From contig NC_013946.1 of NCBI RefSeq assembly GCF_000024425.1, positions 558,001 to 622,000 of the forward strand: a stretch of DNA of 64,000 bases, given 5' to 3'. Under the pieces are notes generated by a model. That model searched no databases. It was not told the origin of the DNA and saw nothing but the letters and a program-made list of their open reading frames with translations. Every line of letters begins with the position of its first letter. The first letter of the stretch is position 1. The stretch comes from Meiothermus ruber DSM 1279. Lineage in GTDB: Bacteria; Deinococcota; Deinococci; Deinococcales; Thermaceae. Made by a program: the position numbers and the translations under genes. This document shows positions 53,664 to 63,179 of the stretch, one piece after another.

Positions 53664-55535
53664 ATGCTTCCGCTCAAAGAAGACGATACTTACGCAGTTT
53701 TATCAGACCAGGGCCTGGTAGAAGCAGGGGAGCAGGGCTTTTACCGGCACGATACCCGCTACCTCTCGAGCTACACCTGGGTGCTGCCGGGCTTTCGCCT
53801 GCTGCTCTCGCAAAGCCCCCGCCCCGACCGGTTGGTGCAGCACTGGAGCTGGATTAAGGGCCCCGACCAGGTGGTGGGGGTGCGGCGGGAACTCCAGATG
53901 GAGCGGGGTGGGTTCTGGGAGCGGTTGGAGTTCGAGAACACCTCGCTAGAGGCCCAGGCCGTGGAGATTACCTTGCGGGCCCAGGCCGACTTTGCCGACC
54001 TTTTCGAGGCCAAGGGCTGGCACAGGGTGGAGCGGCGGCTGGAGGGCCTCGAGTACACCGCCCCCGACGGCCTGCGGCTGGCCACCCGCCTCACCTGCGA
54101 CCCCCCGCCCGTTCAAGAAACAGCGCTCGAGGGCGGCGCGCTGTACACCTGGCGCTTCGACCTGGCCCCCAAACAAAAAGCCCTTCTGCACCTGAAGGGC
54201 CGCTTCGAAAGCCCCTTCGAGCCCCACACCCCACCCCTGCCCAGCTATGAGGCGTGGCGGCAGCGCTTCCCCCTGCACCTGGAAAGCGGGCACAGCCAGC
54301 GGGTTTTGGAGCAGGCTATCGCCGATCTGCGGGCCTTGCTCTTCTCCCTACCCGAAGGGTTGTTTCCCGCGGCAGGGATTCCCTGGTATGTCTGCCCTTT
54401 TGGCCGCGACTCCCTGCTGACGGCCTACATGATGCAGCCCTGGGCCAGCGAGGTAACCCAGGGGGTGCTGACCTACCTCGCCAGGCACCAGGGCCGGGAG
54501 GTGAACCCGTTTCTGGACGAGACCCCTGGCAAAATCATCCACGAGGTGCGCTTAGGCGAGCTTTCGCGCACCGGCCAGGTGCCTTTTGCCCGCTACTACG
54601 GCACTGTGGACGCCACCCCGCTGTTTGTCATCCTGCTGCACCGCTACTGGAAAGACAGCGGCGATATGGCCTTTGTGCGCCGCTTACAGCCCCACTGGGA
54701 GGCGGCCCTGGCCTGGATGACCGACTACGCCGACCCCGACCAGGACGGCTTTCTGGAGTACGCCCCCAACACCCAGAAGGGCCACCTGGTGCAGTCCTGG
54801 AAAGACTCCTTCGACTCCCAGAGCCACCGCGACGGCTCGCTGGCCCAGGGGGCTATTGCGGTTTGCGAAGTACAGGGCTATGCCTATATGGCCTATCAGT
54901 CGGCGGCGGCGTTTTACCGGGCGCTGGGCCAGACCGGTCAGGCCGAAGCATGGGAGTCTCGAGCCCAGGCCCTCCGAGACCTTTTTCATCAGAAGTTCTG
55001 GCTGCCGGAATTAAAAACCTACGCGGCAGGCTTAGACGGCCAGAAAAAACCCATGGCCATCCTTACCTCCAACCCCGGCCACCTGCTGTGGAGCGGCATC
55101 GTGCCGGAGGAGGTGGCCCCCCAACTGGTCGAGACCCTCTTCTCCGAGGCGCTTTTTAGCGGCTGGGGGGTGCGCACGCTGGGCGCGGGGGAGGTGCGCT
55201 ACAACCCGCTCTCGTACCACAACGGCTCGGTCTGGCCGCACGACAACGCGCTGTTGATTGGGGGGCTGGTGCGCTACGGCTTTTACGAAGAGGCCCTGCG
55301 GGCTATGGAGGCCCTCTTCCGCCTGGCCATGAGCCAGCCCGACGGGCGCCTGCCGGAGCTGGTAGGGGGCTACCCCAAGCACGAAGAGGAACCGCCGGTG
55401 CCCTACCCGGCTTCTTGCAGGCCCCAGGCCTGGGACGCGGCGGCGGTGGTGTATATGCTGCGCTTGATCCACGAAATAGATCAAAAGCGTGAAGTGAAGG
55501 GGCTCTTGGAGCTGCGCAAGGTCAAGGTGCAGTGA
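53664..55535 (+). CDS. amylo-alpha-1,6-glucosidase-like (glycogen debranching family) enzyme
   Basis: 623 residues. The N-terminal beta domain has GFYRHDTRYLSSYTWVLPGF. The (alpha/alpha)6 barrel has CPFGRDSLLTAYMMQPW, ETPGKIIHEVRLGELSRTG, YGTVDATPLFVILLHRYW, SWKDSFDSQSHRDG and RYNPLSYHNGSVWPHDNAL, with acidic residues in the GDE/GH63-like active site. It is cytoplasmic by lack of a signal. It follows the sugar transporter by 72 bp and likely processes imported or stored glucans. Confidence 0.85.
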   Translation: MLPLKEDDTYAVLSDQGLVEAGEQGFYRHDTRYLSSYTWVLPGFRLLLSQSPRPDRLVQHWSWIKGPDQVVGVRRELQMERGGFWERLEFENTSLEAQAVEITLRAQADFADLFEAKGWHRVERRLEGLEYTAPDGLRLATRLTCDPPPVQETALEGGALYTWRFDLAPKQKALLHLKGRFESPFEPHTPPLPSYEAWRQRFPLHLESGHSQRVLEQAIADLRALLFSLPEGLFPAAGIPWYVCPFGRDSLLTAYMMQPWASEVTQGVLTYLARHQGREVNPFLDETPGKIIHEVRLGELSRTGQVPFARYYGTVDATPLFVILLHRYWKDSGDMAFVRRLQPHWEAALAWMTDYADPDQDGFLEYAPNTQKGHLVQSWKDSFDSQSHRDGSLAQGAIAVCEVQGYAYMAYQSAAAFYRALGQTGQAEAWESRAQALRDLFHQKFWLPELKTYAAGLDGQKKPMAILTSNPGHLLWSGIVPEEVAPQLVETLFSEALFSGWGVRTLGAGEVRYNPLSYHNGSVWPHDNALLIGGLVRYGFYEEALRAMEALFRLAMSQPDGRLPELVGGYPKHEEEPPVPYPASCRPQAWDAAAVVYMLRLIHEIDQKREVKGLLELRKVKVQ

Positions 55536-55602
55536 GAGCAGTGAAAACCGAGGGTGGGCAGTAAGAGCCTGCCTTTCTTCTTTTTGTTCATGGAGGGTAA
55601 AC

Positions 55603-56394
55603 TTGGGAGCGATGCGTTTATTGGCTGTTTTTGCCCACCCCGACGACGAGTCGTTTTTCTGCGCCGGAACCTTAGCCAAGTATGCGGCTTTGGGGCACGA
55701 AGTGTACCTGATCTGCGCCACGCGCGGAGAGCAGGGCCGAATCCGCCATCCGGCCATTGACGCTTCACTGTATCCCAAGGGTGAGGCTTTGGGTAAGCTG
55801 CGTGAAAAGGAGCTCGAGGCCGCCTGCGCTGTGCTGGGTTTGCGCCCGCCCATCTTTCTGGGCTACCAGGACTCGGGGTATCCGCTCGAGGTCGCCCAGG
55901 CCAACCCCAGGGGCTTCATGCACCAGGATCTGCAGCAGATCGAGGATGTCCTGCTGGGGTACATGGCCCAGCTAAAGCCCCAGGTGGTCATTGGGTTCGA
56001 CCCGCAGGGCTACTACGGCCATGCCGACCACATCCACCTTCACCGGGCCACCCTGGGGGCCTTCTGGCGGGCCGGCAATGTGATGCCCGAACCGCCCAAG
56101 CGCCTCTTTTTTCCGGTACGCACCAAAGAGCGGGTGGCCCAGACCAGGTTCGACCCCGAGCGCTATGGGGTTTCGCCCTGCTCGCTGGCGGTGCGGGTGG
56201 ACGTGCGCCCCTTGGCTCCGACCATCCGGGCGGCGGTGCTGGCCCATGCTTCGCAGGCCGGGCCCGAGGAGAACTTTTCTCAGGTGCTGCTGGACTGGCC
56301 GGGCCTGCTGGAAGAAGAGACCTTCGTGCTGGGCGGGCTGCGGGGGTCTTTCCCGGCCATGCCGGTAGACGATCTGCTGGCGGAATGGTCTTAG
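55603..56394 (+). CDS. LmbE/PIG-L-family N-acetylglucosaminyl deacetylase
   Basis: 263 residues. The zinc site motif AHPDDESFFCAG and the downstream HADHIHLHRATLGAFW are the PIG-L/LmbE hallmarks. Members remove acetyl groups from GlcNAc conjugates; BshB of bacillithiol synthesis is a plausible role in this phylum. The TTG start at 55603 is best spaced from TGGAGGG, but an ATG at 55612 is also possible. Confidence 0.85.
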   Translation: MGAMRLLAVFAHPDDESFFCAGTLAKYAALGHEVYLICATRGEQGRIRHPAIDASLYPKGEALGKLREKELEAACAVLGLRPPIFLGYQDSGYPLEVAQANPRGFMHQDLQQIEDVLLGYMAQLKPQVVIGFDPQGYYGHADHIHLHRATLGAFWRAGNVMPEPPKRLFFPVRTKERVAQTRFDPERYGVSPCSLAVRVDVRPLAPTIRAAVLAHASQAGPEENFSQVLLDWPGLLEEETFVLGGLRGSFPAMPVDDLLAEWS

Positions 56395-56539
56395 CTGACC
56401 AGGACTACCGGCCCAACACCACCCCAACTTTGATCTTAGCAATTTCGATAAGCCGGCGAGGTGGATTCGTCCAAACCAACGCTCGCTAGGAATTTGGCGC
56501 TGCGAGTGCTAACCTCTAGACTTTGGTTGCCTGCCTGCC

Positions 56540-57823
56540 ATGATGGACTACCGCCAAGTTCTGCAACAGCTTTCCTTCCTGCCCGATCTCTACCTGGTGG
56601 GCGGGGCGGTGCGCGACATTCTGCTAGGTGAGACGCCCGAAGACCTGGACTTTGCCACCTCCGCGCCCCCGGAGGTGGTGATGCGCCTGGCTAAAGCCCA
56701 GGGCCTGGAGGCTATTCCCACCGGCCTCGAGCACGGCACGGTTACCATCCTGATTGACCACCACCCCTACGAGGTCACCACTTTCCGCCGCGACGTGGAG
56801 ACCTATGGACGCAAGGCCAGGGTGGCCTGGGGGCAAAGCATTGAGGAAGACCTAGCCCGGCGCGACTTCACCATCGGGGCCATCGCCATGGATGCCGCCG
56901 GGCGGGTGATCGACCCCTACGGTGGGCAGCAGGACCTCGAGGCCGGCGTCTTGCGGGCGGTGGGCGACCCGGCCCAGCGCTTCCGGGAAGACTACCTGCG
57001 GGTGATCCGGGCGGGCCGGTTTGCGGCGCGCTACGGCTTTGAGATTGAGCCAAGAACCCTGCAAGCCGCGCGGGCAGCAGCCCCGGAGGTGCTCTCGCAC
57101 GTGGCCATCGAGCGGGTGACCGCGGAGTTCGACAAAGCCTTCCAGAACGGCACCCCCAGCCGTTTTCTGCGCTACCTCTACGACCTGGAAATCCTGCAAC
57201 GCCTGATTCCCGAGTTCGAGGATACCCACCTGCTCTTGCAAAACCCCCGCTGGCACCCCGAGGGCGATGTGCTGACCCATGTGTTGCAGGTGGTGGATCG
57301 GGCGCCGCCGCCGTACCGCTGGCACGCCCTGCTGCACGACATCGGCAAAAAAGATACCGCGCGCTGGAGGCCCGAGGGCTGGTATAGCTTCTATGGGCAC
57401 GAGCGGGTGGGCGCCGGGCTGATACCCCGCATCGCCCGCGACCTGCGCCTGCCCAATCATCTGCGGGACGAATTGGTGGTGACCACCGCTTTGCACATGG
57501 TGCCGGTCTTTACCAAGCCCACCCCTGCGGCCATCCGCAAGTTTCAGGCCCAGGCCGGCCCGCATCTGCCAGCCTTGAGAGCCCTGTATGAAGCCGATGG
57601 GGCCGGGCGCCGATCCAAAGAGTCCTGGAAGTTTTTTGAGCCCCAGCCGGTGCCGGTGCAGCCGGTTTTGCTGGGACGGCACCTAATTGAGCGGGGTCAC
57701 AAGCCAGGGAAAGTTTTTAGCCGGATGCTCAAAGCCGCCTATGACTGGCAGCTCGATAGCGGCGAGACCGACATCGAGGCGCTTTACCGGGTGGCTCTGA
57801 GGGCTTTGGAGCGGGAAGCCTGA
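56540..57823 (+). CDS. tRNA CCA-adding enzyme / poly(A) polymerase family with HD domain
   Basis: 427 residues. The class II nucleotidyltransferase head is YLVGGAVRDILLGETPEDLD FAT, with the metal Asp pair, then RRDFTIGAIAMD and FREDYLRVIRAGRFAARYGF. A C-terminal HD domain (WHALLHDIGKKDTA, YGHERVGA) follows, with HD at about residues 268-269. It maintains tRNA 3' ends; in some thermophiles the CCA and A-adding activities are split, so the exact one is open. Confidence 0.88.
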   Translation: MMDYRQVLQQLSFLPDLYLVGGAVRDILLGETPEDLDFATSAPPEVVMRLAKAQGLEAIPTGLEHGTVTILIDHHPYEVTTFRRDVETYGRKARVAWGQSIEEDLARRDFTIGAIAMDAAGRVIDPYGGQQDLEAGVLRAVGDPAQRFREDYLRVIRAGRFAARYGFEIEPRTLQAARAAAPEVLSHVAIERVTAEFDKAFQNGTPSRFLRYLYDLEILQRLIPEFEDTHLLLQNPRWHPEGDVLTHVLQVVDRAPPPYRWHALLHDIGKKDTARWRPEGWYSFYGHERVGAGLIPRIARDLRLPNHLRDELVVTTALHMVPVFTKPTPAAIRKFQAQAGPHLPALRALYEADGAGRRSKESWKFFEPQPVPVQPVLLGRHLIERGHKPGKVFSRMLKAAYDWQLDSGETDIEALYRVALRALEREA

Positions 57824-57851
57824 CCCTATTTTTTTAGGCTATGCTGGGGGT

Positions 57852-58565
57852 ATGTCGGTTCCTGTGGTCTTGCTACACGCCTTTCCCTACAGCCCGGCCA
57901 TGTGGGCAGGGCAGCTCGAGGCCGTCAAAGGGCATCCGGTTCTGAGCCCCGACATCCTGGGGTTCGAGAGCCTGGAAAGCGCAGCTGCCCACGTGCTGGT
58001 CGAGATGGACAACCTGGGCTGGCAGAAAGCGGTGTTCGTGGGGCTTTCCATGGGCGGCTACGTGATCTTTAGGCTGTGGAACCTCGAGCCCGAGCGCTTC
58101 GCGGGGATGGTGCTGGCCGACACCCGCGCCACCCCGGACACCCCTGAGGCGGCCCGTTCGCGCCTGGAGCAGGCCGAGCGCATCCGCCTGGAAGGGATGC
58201 AGTTCTTCCCGGAGGCCACCCTCAAGGGGCATCTGGGGGTTACCACCCATGCCTGCCGCCCTGAGCTGGTGGCCCGGGTGCGGCAGGCCCAGCTCGAGGC
58301 CGATCCCAGCCGGGTGGCGAGGAGCCTCGAGGCCCTGGCAGCGCGCCCCGACTCGGTGCCGCTGCTCTCCAGCATCTCGGTTCCAGCCCTGGTGCTGGTG
58401 GGCGAGGAGGATACCCTCACCCCGCCCGCCGATGCCCGGCAGATGGCCGCCCAGATTCCCGATAGCCGGATGCTGATCCTGCCCGAGGCGGGGCACCTGA
58501 GCAACCTGGAGAACCCCAAGGCCTTCAACACCGCCCTGCGGGGCTTTTTGGCCGAGCTTTACTGA
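57852..58565 (+). CDS. alpha/beta-fold hydrolase
   Basis: 237 residues. The nucleophile elbow VGLSMGGYVIF (Ser), the acid in LVLVGEEDTLTPPADARQMA (Asp) and the final His in PEAGHLSNLENPKAF complete the catalytic triad. The overall form resembles 3-oxoadipate enol-lactonase and related esterases. The substrate is not readable. Its last bases overlap the end of the convergent TPR regulator. Confidence 0.85.
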   Translation: MSVPVVLLHAFPYSPAMWAGQLEAVKGHPVLSPDILGFESLESAAAHVLVEMDNLGWQKAVFVGLSMGGYVIFRLWNLEPERFAGMVLADTRATPDTPEAARSRLEQAERIRLEGMQFFPEATLKGHLGVTTHACRPELVARVRQAQLEADPSRVARSLEALAARPDSVPLLSSISVPALVLVGEEDTLTPPADARQMAAQIPDSRMLILPEAGHLSNLENPKAFNTALRGFLAELY

Positions 58566-61327
58566 GCGGGGCTGGCCTGGCTCAGGTGCAGGGCCAGGCA
58601 GTCGTCCAGGGCCAGGGGTGACCGGGTTTTGAGCCGCGTGCGCAGGGCTTCGGCGGGCCAGATTTTGCCCAGCACCCGGCCCAGTTGGGCGCGGTAGGGG
58701 GCCGGGAGGCCCGCACAGGTCTGGAGCTTTTTCCAGGCAGCCTCTTCCTGCCCCAGCCCCAGCAGCGCCTGGGTCTCCAGGCCCAGCTTCCAGCTCTGCA
58801 CCCCTGGGTCTTGCAGATCGCCAATCTGCACCACCTGGGCCAGCGCCTCGGCCCACTTTTCCTGCCTTGCTAGGGTTTCGGCGTAGCCCAGGCGGGCCTG
58901 GGCCTGGAAATAGGGGTCGCTTTGCTGCAAGCAGCCCTGCATCATGGCCTCGGCCTTGGGGGCCGGCATCAGCAGGGAGAGTTTCAGGGCCACATCGATG
59001 GACAAGGCAGTGTAGCGGTCGCCGGGGAGTTTTTTGCTGAGCAGCTCTTCGCGCAGTTGGCGCAGGATTTTCAGGCTTTCGGGGGCTTTTTGACCGCCCA
59101 CATAAGGTGGTAGGTAAGGCAGTCCGCTGGCTCGCACCCAGTAGGCCACGGCAATGCGGTACAGGGTGCGGCGGTGGCGGTAGTGGGCTTCCTCGGGGCG
59201 CTCGCGCACCTCGCGCAGGTAGGCCTCGGCCTCGGCCAGGAGGGCCAGGGCTTCCAGGGGGCGGCCTCGAGCCAGCTCGAGCACGCTGGCCTCGCTCATG
59301 GCCCGGGCTCGGATGAACTCGTCGGAGGCCTCGCGGATGGACTGGTACAGGTAGCGCTCGGCTTCTTCGAAGTTGCCGATGCGACGCAGGGCTGTACCAA
59401 AGCGAGCCCGTACCCGGGCTATCTCCTCGGGGGGCGCCCCCGAGGCTTCCAGGGCTTGCAGACCCTGGCGCATCTGGGCCTCGGCCTCGTAGACCCGCCC
59501 GGTGCGCAGGAGCAGGTCGCCCGACTGATAGCGGGCCCGCCCGACTAAGAGGGGGTCGTGCGAGACCTGTCGCAGGGCTTCCAGGGCTTCCTCGAAACGG
59601 CCCGCGTCCTTGGCTACCAGGCCCTGCCACAGCCGCACCCGGTCGGCCAGAAAGGGCTGAATGGGCAGGGAGAGGGCCTGCTGGACGTAGGCTTCGGCCT
59701 GGGCGTAGTCGCCCTGCCAGCGTTCCACAGCGGCCCAGACCAGAAGCCCCTCGGCCCCAATCTCGCCCGAAAGGGTCTCGGGCGAGGGCAGCAGCTGTAG
59801 GGCGGCGGGAAAATCGCCGGCGTCTACCCGGGCTTCGGCGGCCTTGACCCGGGCCCAGGCCTGCACCGCGGGGTCGGTGGAGTGAAAGAGCAGCTCGAGG
59901 GCCTCCAGGGCCTCGGGGTGGGCGTACTGGCCCAGCACGGCCCGGTAGCGCACCACCGCCATGGCCAGCCTTTCCCGCTCGAGGGTGGGCCAGGACTGTG
60001 ACTCAACCCAGAGGGTGGGCAGCAGCGCGAGCCGGCTGGGGTCTTGTGAGAGCAGCTCGAGCAGCTTATCCAGCCGCTGGGCGCCGCGCGCGTGGTGCAA
60101 TTGACGGAACAGGTCACTCCTAAAAAAATCCAGGGCCAGGGTATGCAGCCGGCGGGCTTCTTTTTCTGGTACCTCGGGTAGCAGACTGCGCAGGGCCGGG
60201 CGTACCTTGCCCTCGCCCATGGGGGCCAGCAGTGCCCGCTCGGCCTGGGAGAGGTGCTCGAGGCCTTTACCGATGGCCTTTTCCAGCAGGGGAACCGGGA
60301 TGCCAGGGTCGGCCTCGGGCGATAGAACGGCCAGTGCGTACAGGATGGGGCGCAGGGCGGTGTCCTGGGCCAGGTTGTAGGCGGAGGGGCTGTCCTGGGT
60401 CTGGGCGGCCTCCAGTAACACCAGCCGCGATAGCTCGGCAAAGTTGCGCCCGGCCTGGTTGACCAGGGCCTCTACGCGCTCGGGCGGTAGATCGGGCAGG
60501 CGGTCTTTCACGTAGCGGCGGGCCTCGGCCCGGCTGGGGGCCGAGAGCGGGTGCCAGGCCAGGTTGGGTGGGGGTTCGGAGAGCCCGGCCAGAAAAGGAA
60601 TGGTGAGCCGGCGCAGCAGCGGCTCGATCCAGGCCGCCAGCCCCACCGGGTTGCCCTGGGTATCGCGCAGGCTCAGGCCGCCGATCTGCCCCTCTTTTTC
60701 GGCCCGCAAGAGCAGGGGTTTCCCGCAGGCGTTGAGGGCACCGGCCAGCTCGTTGCGAAGCTCATCCTGCAGGGCGGCCTGCAGGGCGTAGGGCTGGGTG
60801 GGGGAGAGCTGTGAGAGGATGCCCTCGAGCTCCAGCCCCAGTTTTTCGGCCAGGGGGTGGAGGTGCTGGGCCAGCTCACCCCCCAGGTTGACCATCAGGC
60901 AGCCCGGCACGGCCCGCTCCACTGCGGCCAGCAGCACGCCCTTGCCGGTGGCCGCGCCCCCCACCACCACCATCTGGGGTTTTTCGCCCTGCTCCAGGGC
61001 CCGCACAAAGCGGCGAAACAGCCGGCGCTTGTCGCGCCCCAAAGCCCGCCGGGCCGACTCGAGGGCCAGCTCCGAGGGCAGTGGAGGGGCCTCCAGCCCC
61101 GATTCGGTGTACAGATCGCAGATGACCTCGAATAGCCGCAGTTTTTCTTCGGGACTACCCAGATCTTTGTACAAAATGTTGCGTACCGTTCCAGCCCTTC
61201 CACCACGCTCGGCCACGGCGGCTTCCAGCCAGCGTAAACTGCCTTTTTTGCCGCGGTGGTCGCGCCCACTCAGATGAGGCCGAAGGGTCTCGAGGTGAAC
61301 CTGCCAGAGTGTACTCACTTCACCCAC
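58559..61327 (-). CDS. large TPR-repeat regulator with P-loop-like ATPase region
   Basis: About 920 residues. An N-terminal segment (about 5-75: VHLETLRPHLSGRDHRGKKG) may be a helix-turn-helix. An ATPase-like region follows with a divergent P-loop VVVGGAATGKGVLLAAVERA. The rest is TPR-like helical repeats (RYQSGDLLLRTGRVYEAEAQ and so on). The layout resembles MalT/LuxR- or SARP-type STAND regulators but lacks a C-terminal LuxR motif. The frame is open up to a TTG at 61369; GTG 61327 is preferred here because dyads and a promoter occupy 61324-61365. Function unknown. Confidence 0.65.
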   Translation of the reverse strand: MGEVSTLWQVHLETLRPHLSGRDHRGKKGSLRWLEAAVAERGGRAGTVRNILYKDLGSPEEKLRLFEVICDLYTESGLEAPPLPSELALESARRALGRDKRRLFRRFVRALEQGEKPQMVVVGGAATGKGVLLAAVERAVPGCLMVNLGGELAQHLHPLAEKLGLELEGILSQLSPTQPYALQAALQDELRNELAGALNACGKPLLLRAEKEGQIGGLSLRDTQGNPVGLAAWIEPLLRRLTIPFLAGLSEPPPNLAWHPLSAPSRAEARRYVKDRLPDLPPERVEALVNQAGRNFAELSRLVLLEAAQTQDSPSAYNLAQDTALRPILYALAVLSPEADPGIPVPLLEKAIGKGLEHLSQAERALLAPMGEGKVRPALRSLLPEVPEKEARRLHTLALDFFRSDLFRQLHHARGAQRLDKLLELLSQDPSRLALLPTLWVESQSWPTLERERLAMAVVRYRAVLGQYAHPEALEALELLFHSTDPAVQAWARVKAAEARVDAGDFPAALQLLPSPETLSGEIGAEGLLVWAAVERWQGDYAQAEAYVQQALSLPIQPFLADRVRLWQGLVAKDAGRFEEALEALRQVSHDPLLVGRARYQSGDLLLRTGRVYEAEAQMRQGLQALEASGAPPEEIARVRARFGTALRRIGNFEEAERYLYQSIREASDEFIRARAMSEASVLELARGRPLEALALLAEAEAYLREVRERPEEAHYRHRRTLYRIAVAYWVRASGLPYLPPYVGGQKAPESLKILRQLREELLSKKLPGDRYTALSIDVALKLSLLMPAPKAEAMMQGCLQQSDPYFQAQARLGYAETLARQEKWAEALAQVVQIGDLQDPGVQSWKLGLETQALLGLGQEEAAWKKLQTCAGLPAPYRAQLGRVLGKIWPAEALRTRLKTRSPLALDDCLALHLSQASPAQ

Positions 61328-61365
61328 AGTATCTACACCATACTGTGGTGTAGTGTAACGTGCAA
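61324..61365 (-). promoter_or_regulatory. promoter with two interlocking dyads before the TPR regulator
   Basis: Minus-strand TTGCAC (61365-61360), 17 bp, TATGGT (61342-61337). Two perfect dyads overlap: CCACAGTAT-N7-ATACTGTGG (61324-61348) and CTACACCA-N5-TGGTGTAG (61333-61353). Their arms alternate (A, B, A', B'). This may be a double operator or a pair of alternative RNA hairpins. Confidence 0.6.
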
Positions 61366-61370
61366 GCAAA

Positions 61371-62147
61371 TTACTGCGCCAGCTCTACTTCCAGGTTTTT
61401 GTTTCTGGGCACATTAATCAGCGTGCTCAAGGTGCGATAGCCGGGCGCTTCGACCTGCAGGGTGTAGTCGCCGGCCTCGAGCGAGAAGCTCGAGTACTCG
61501 AGCTTGCTGCTGGCAACCTCGGTGCCGTCCTGCAGAATGCGCACCGTGGGGTTGGGGGCTTTCACCCGCACGCTGAGGAGACAGGGGCAGGCCGGATCAA
61601 CCTCGCGCACACTGCCTGAAGCAACCGGCGCGGTGGGGGCGGGCTCGGCAGGGGACGGCGAAGGCTCGGTTGCGGGCTGGGATGGATCGGTCTCGGGCGG
61701 GGTGGGGGTTGGTTCAGGGGTGGTCTCAGCCGGCGGCGTGGGGTTGGTTGTGGGGCCATCTGGCGCGCTGCCGGGGTCGGTTTGGAAGTTGTTGAGCGGG
61801 TTGGGAATGGTACCCGAGGTGAGCAGGTTGGGGCTGCTGCTGTTCAGCAGTACGATGCTGCCAAAGCCGGTAAGCACCAGCAGCACGGCCAGACCGGCGC
61901 TCCAACCTGCCAGGCGGCTCCGGAGGTTCAACAGGGCCCAGACCAGCAGCAGCACCCCCAGGATGCCCAGCCCCCAGAAGACGGTTGTGCCGTACTGCTG
62001 GTGCAGCCAGGCCCCGCCCAGCCCAGCCAGGCCCAGCACCAAACCAAAGCCCAGCCAGGCCAGCCCACCGCGCGGTAGGCGGGTGAGGCCCCAGAGCATA
62101 ATAAGCACGCCCAGAATGCCCAGAATCCAGAGTAAGAGTGCGTTCAT
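61371..62147 (-). CDS. membrane protein with C-terminal PEGA-like domain
   Basis: 258 residues. Four hydrophobic helices (residues 3-22, 30-48, 57-75, 83-102) are followed by a Pro/Thr/Ser-rich linker of about 70 residues. A compact C-terminal domain ends the protein (DGTEVASSKLEYSSFSLEAG, then DYTLQVEAPGYRTL). The GY/LEAGDYTL pattern is that of PEGA beta domains, usually outside the cytoplasm and linked to cell surface. It ends two bases before the open frame of the TPR regulator, so the two may be co-transcribed. Confidence 0.68.
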   Translation of the reverse strand: MNALLLWILGILGVLIMLWGLTRLPRGGLAWLGFGLVLGLAGLGGAWLHQQYGTTVFWGLGILGVLLLVWALLNLRSRLAGWSAGLAVLLVLTGFGSIVLLNSSSPNLLTSGTIPNPLNNFQTDPGSAPDGPTTNPTPPAETTPEPTPTPPETDPSQPATEPSPSPAEPAPTAPVASGSVREVDPACPCLLSVRVKAPNPTVRILQDGTEVASSKLEYSSFSLEAGDYTLQVEAPGYRTLSTLINVPRNKNLEVELAQ

Positions 62148-62282
62148 GCCAGCTCCTTTCGTAGATTGCTCGAGGTGGGGTTGGCACCGACGGCCACAAG
62201 ATCACCTGTTTAGACTCTAACACCTGCGGCCAGGGCATGGTGTAATCCCGGTCGCGGGCCAGCAAGCCTCTTAGGGCAACGG

Positions 62283-62288
62283 TATACT
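62283..62288 (+). promoter_or_regulatory. -10 element of the fumarylacetoacetase-family gene
   Basis: TATACT is 9 bases before the ATG at 62298, implying a very short leader. No clear -35 is seen. Confidence 0.4.
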
Positions 62289-62297
62289 TGAGCCACT

Positions 62298-63074
62298 ATG
62301 AAGCTCGTACGGTTCGACGCAGGTCAATGGGGGGTACTGGAAGGCGAGACCATTCACGAAACCGACGGCCCGGCGGGCAACCCCACGGGCCGTCATTTTG
62401 ACCTGGGGGGCGTGACCCTGCTGGCCCCGGCCACCCCCACCAAGATTGTCTGCGTGGGGCGCAATTACCTCGACCACATCCGCGAGATGGGCCACGACTT
62501 CGGGGGGGATCTGCCCAAGGAGCCGGGTCTGTTCCTGAAGGGCCCCAACACCCTGGCCCACCCGGCCAACCCGGCCCGTCCCGAGCGTTCGGGCGATGTG
62601 GTGCCCTACCCCAGCTTCACCAACCTGCTGCACTACGAAGGGGAGCTGGCGGTGGTGATTGAAAGCCGCATGAAAAACGTACCCGAGAGCGAGGCGCTCG
62701 AGCACGTGCTGGGCTACACCTGCGCCCTGGACGTCACCGCCCGCGACAAGCAAAAAACCGACCTGCAGTGGGTGCGGGCCAAGTCCGCCGACAAGTTCTG
62801 CCCCCTGGGGCCCTGGCTGGTGACCTCGCTCGATCCCCAGAACACCACCCTGCGCACCTACGTCAACGGCGAGCTGCGCCAGGAGGCCCACACCAGCCTG
62901 ATGATCTTCTCGGTGGCTAAAATTCTCTCCTACATCAGCAGCTTCATGACCCTCGAGCCCGGCGATGTGGTGCTGACCGGCACCCCCGAGGGGGTGGGCG
63001 AGCTCAAGCCCGGCGACCACGTGGAGGTCGCCATCGAGGGCATCGGCGACCTGCACACCCGAATTGGGCACTGA
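62298..63074 (+). CDS. fumarylacetoacetate hydrolase family protein
   Basis: 258 residues. Core motifs of the FAH superfamily are present: [39 protein letters not shown] (metal acids), [13 protein letters not shown] and [14 protein letters not shown]. Members cleave or decarboxylate acylpyruvate-like compounds (for example 2-hydroxyhepta-2,4-diene-1,7-dioate isomerase) in aromatic or amino-acid breakdown. The exact substrate is not readable. It is monocistronic. Confidence 0.88.
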   Translation: MKLVRFDAGQWGVLEGETIHETDGPAGNPTGRHFDLGGVTLLAPATPTKIVCVGRNYLDHIREMGHDFGGDLPKEPGLFLKGPNTLAHPANPARPERSGDVVPYPSFTNLLHYEGELAVVIESRMKNVPESEALEHVLGYTCALDVTARDKQKTDLQWVRAKSADKFCPLGPWLVTSLDPQNTTLRTYVNGELRQEAHTSLMIFSVAKILSYISSFMTLEPGDVVLTGTPEGVGELKPGDHVEVAIEGIGDLHTRIGH

Positions 63075-63179
63075 GGCCCTGCGCTGGAGCCTTACCTGGC
63101 TGCATACTGAATCCAGGGTGCTTTGAGCACCGGAGCGTTGCTACTCCTGGCACCGCCGCTGGGAGCAGTGGAGGTGTAC

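Noticed and set aside
57873-59630. 585-residue minus-strand frame covering the alpha/beta hydrolase and TPR regulator
   Set aside because: Its sequence is Pro/Gly/Arg/Ala-rich without motifs and overlaps two better-supported genes. It is a shadow frame.
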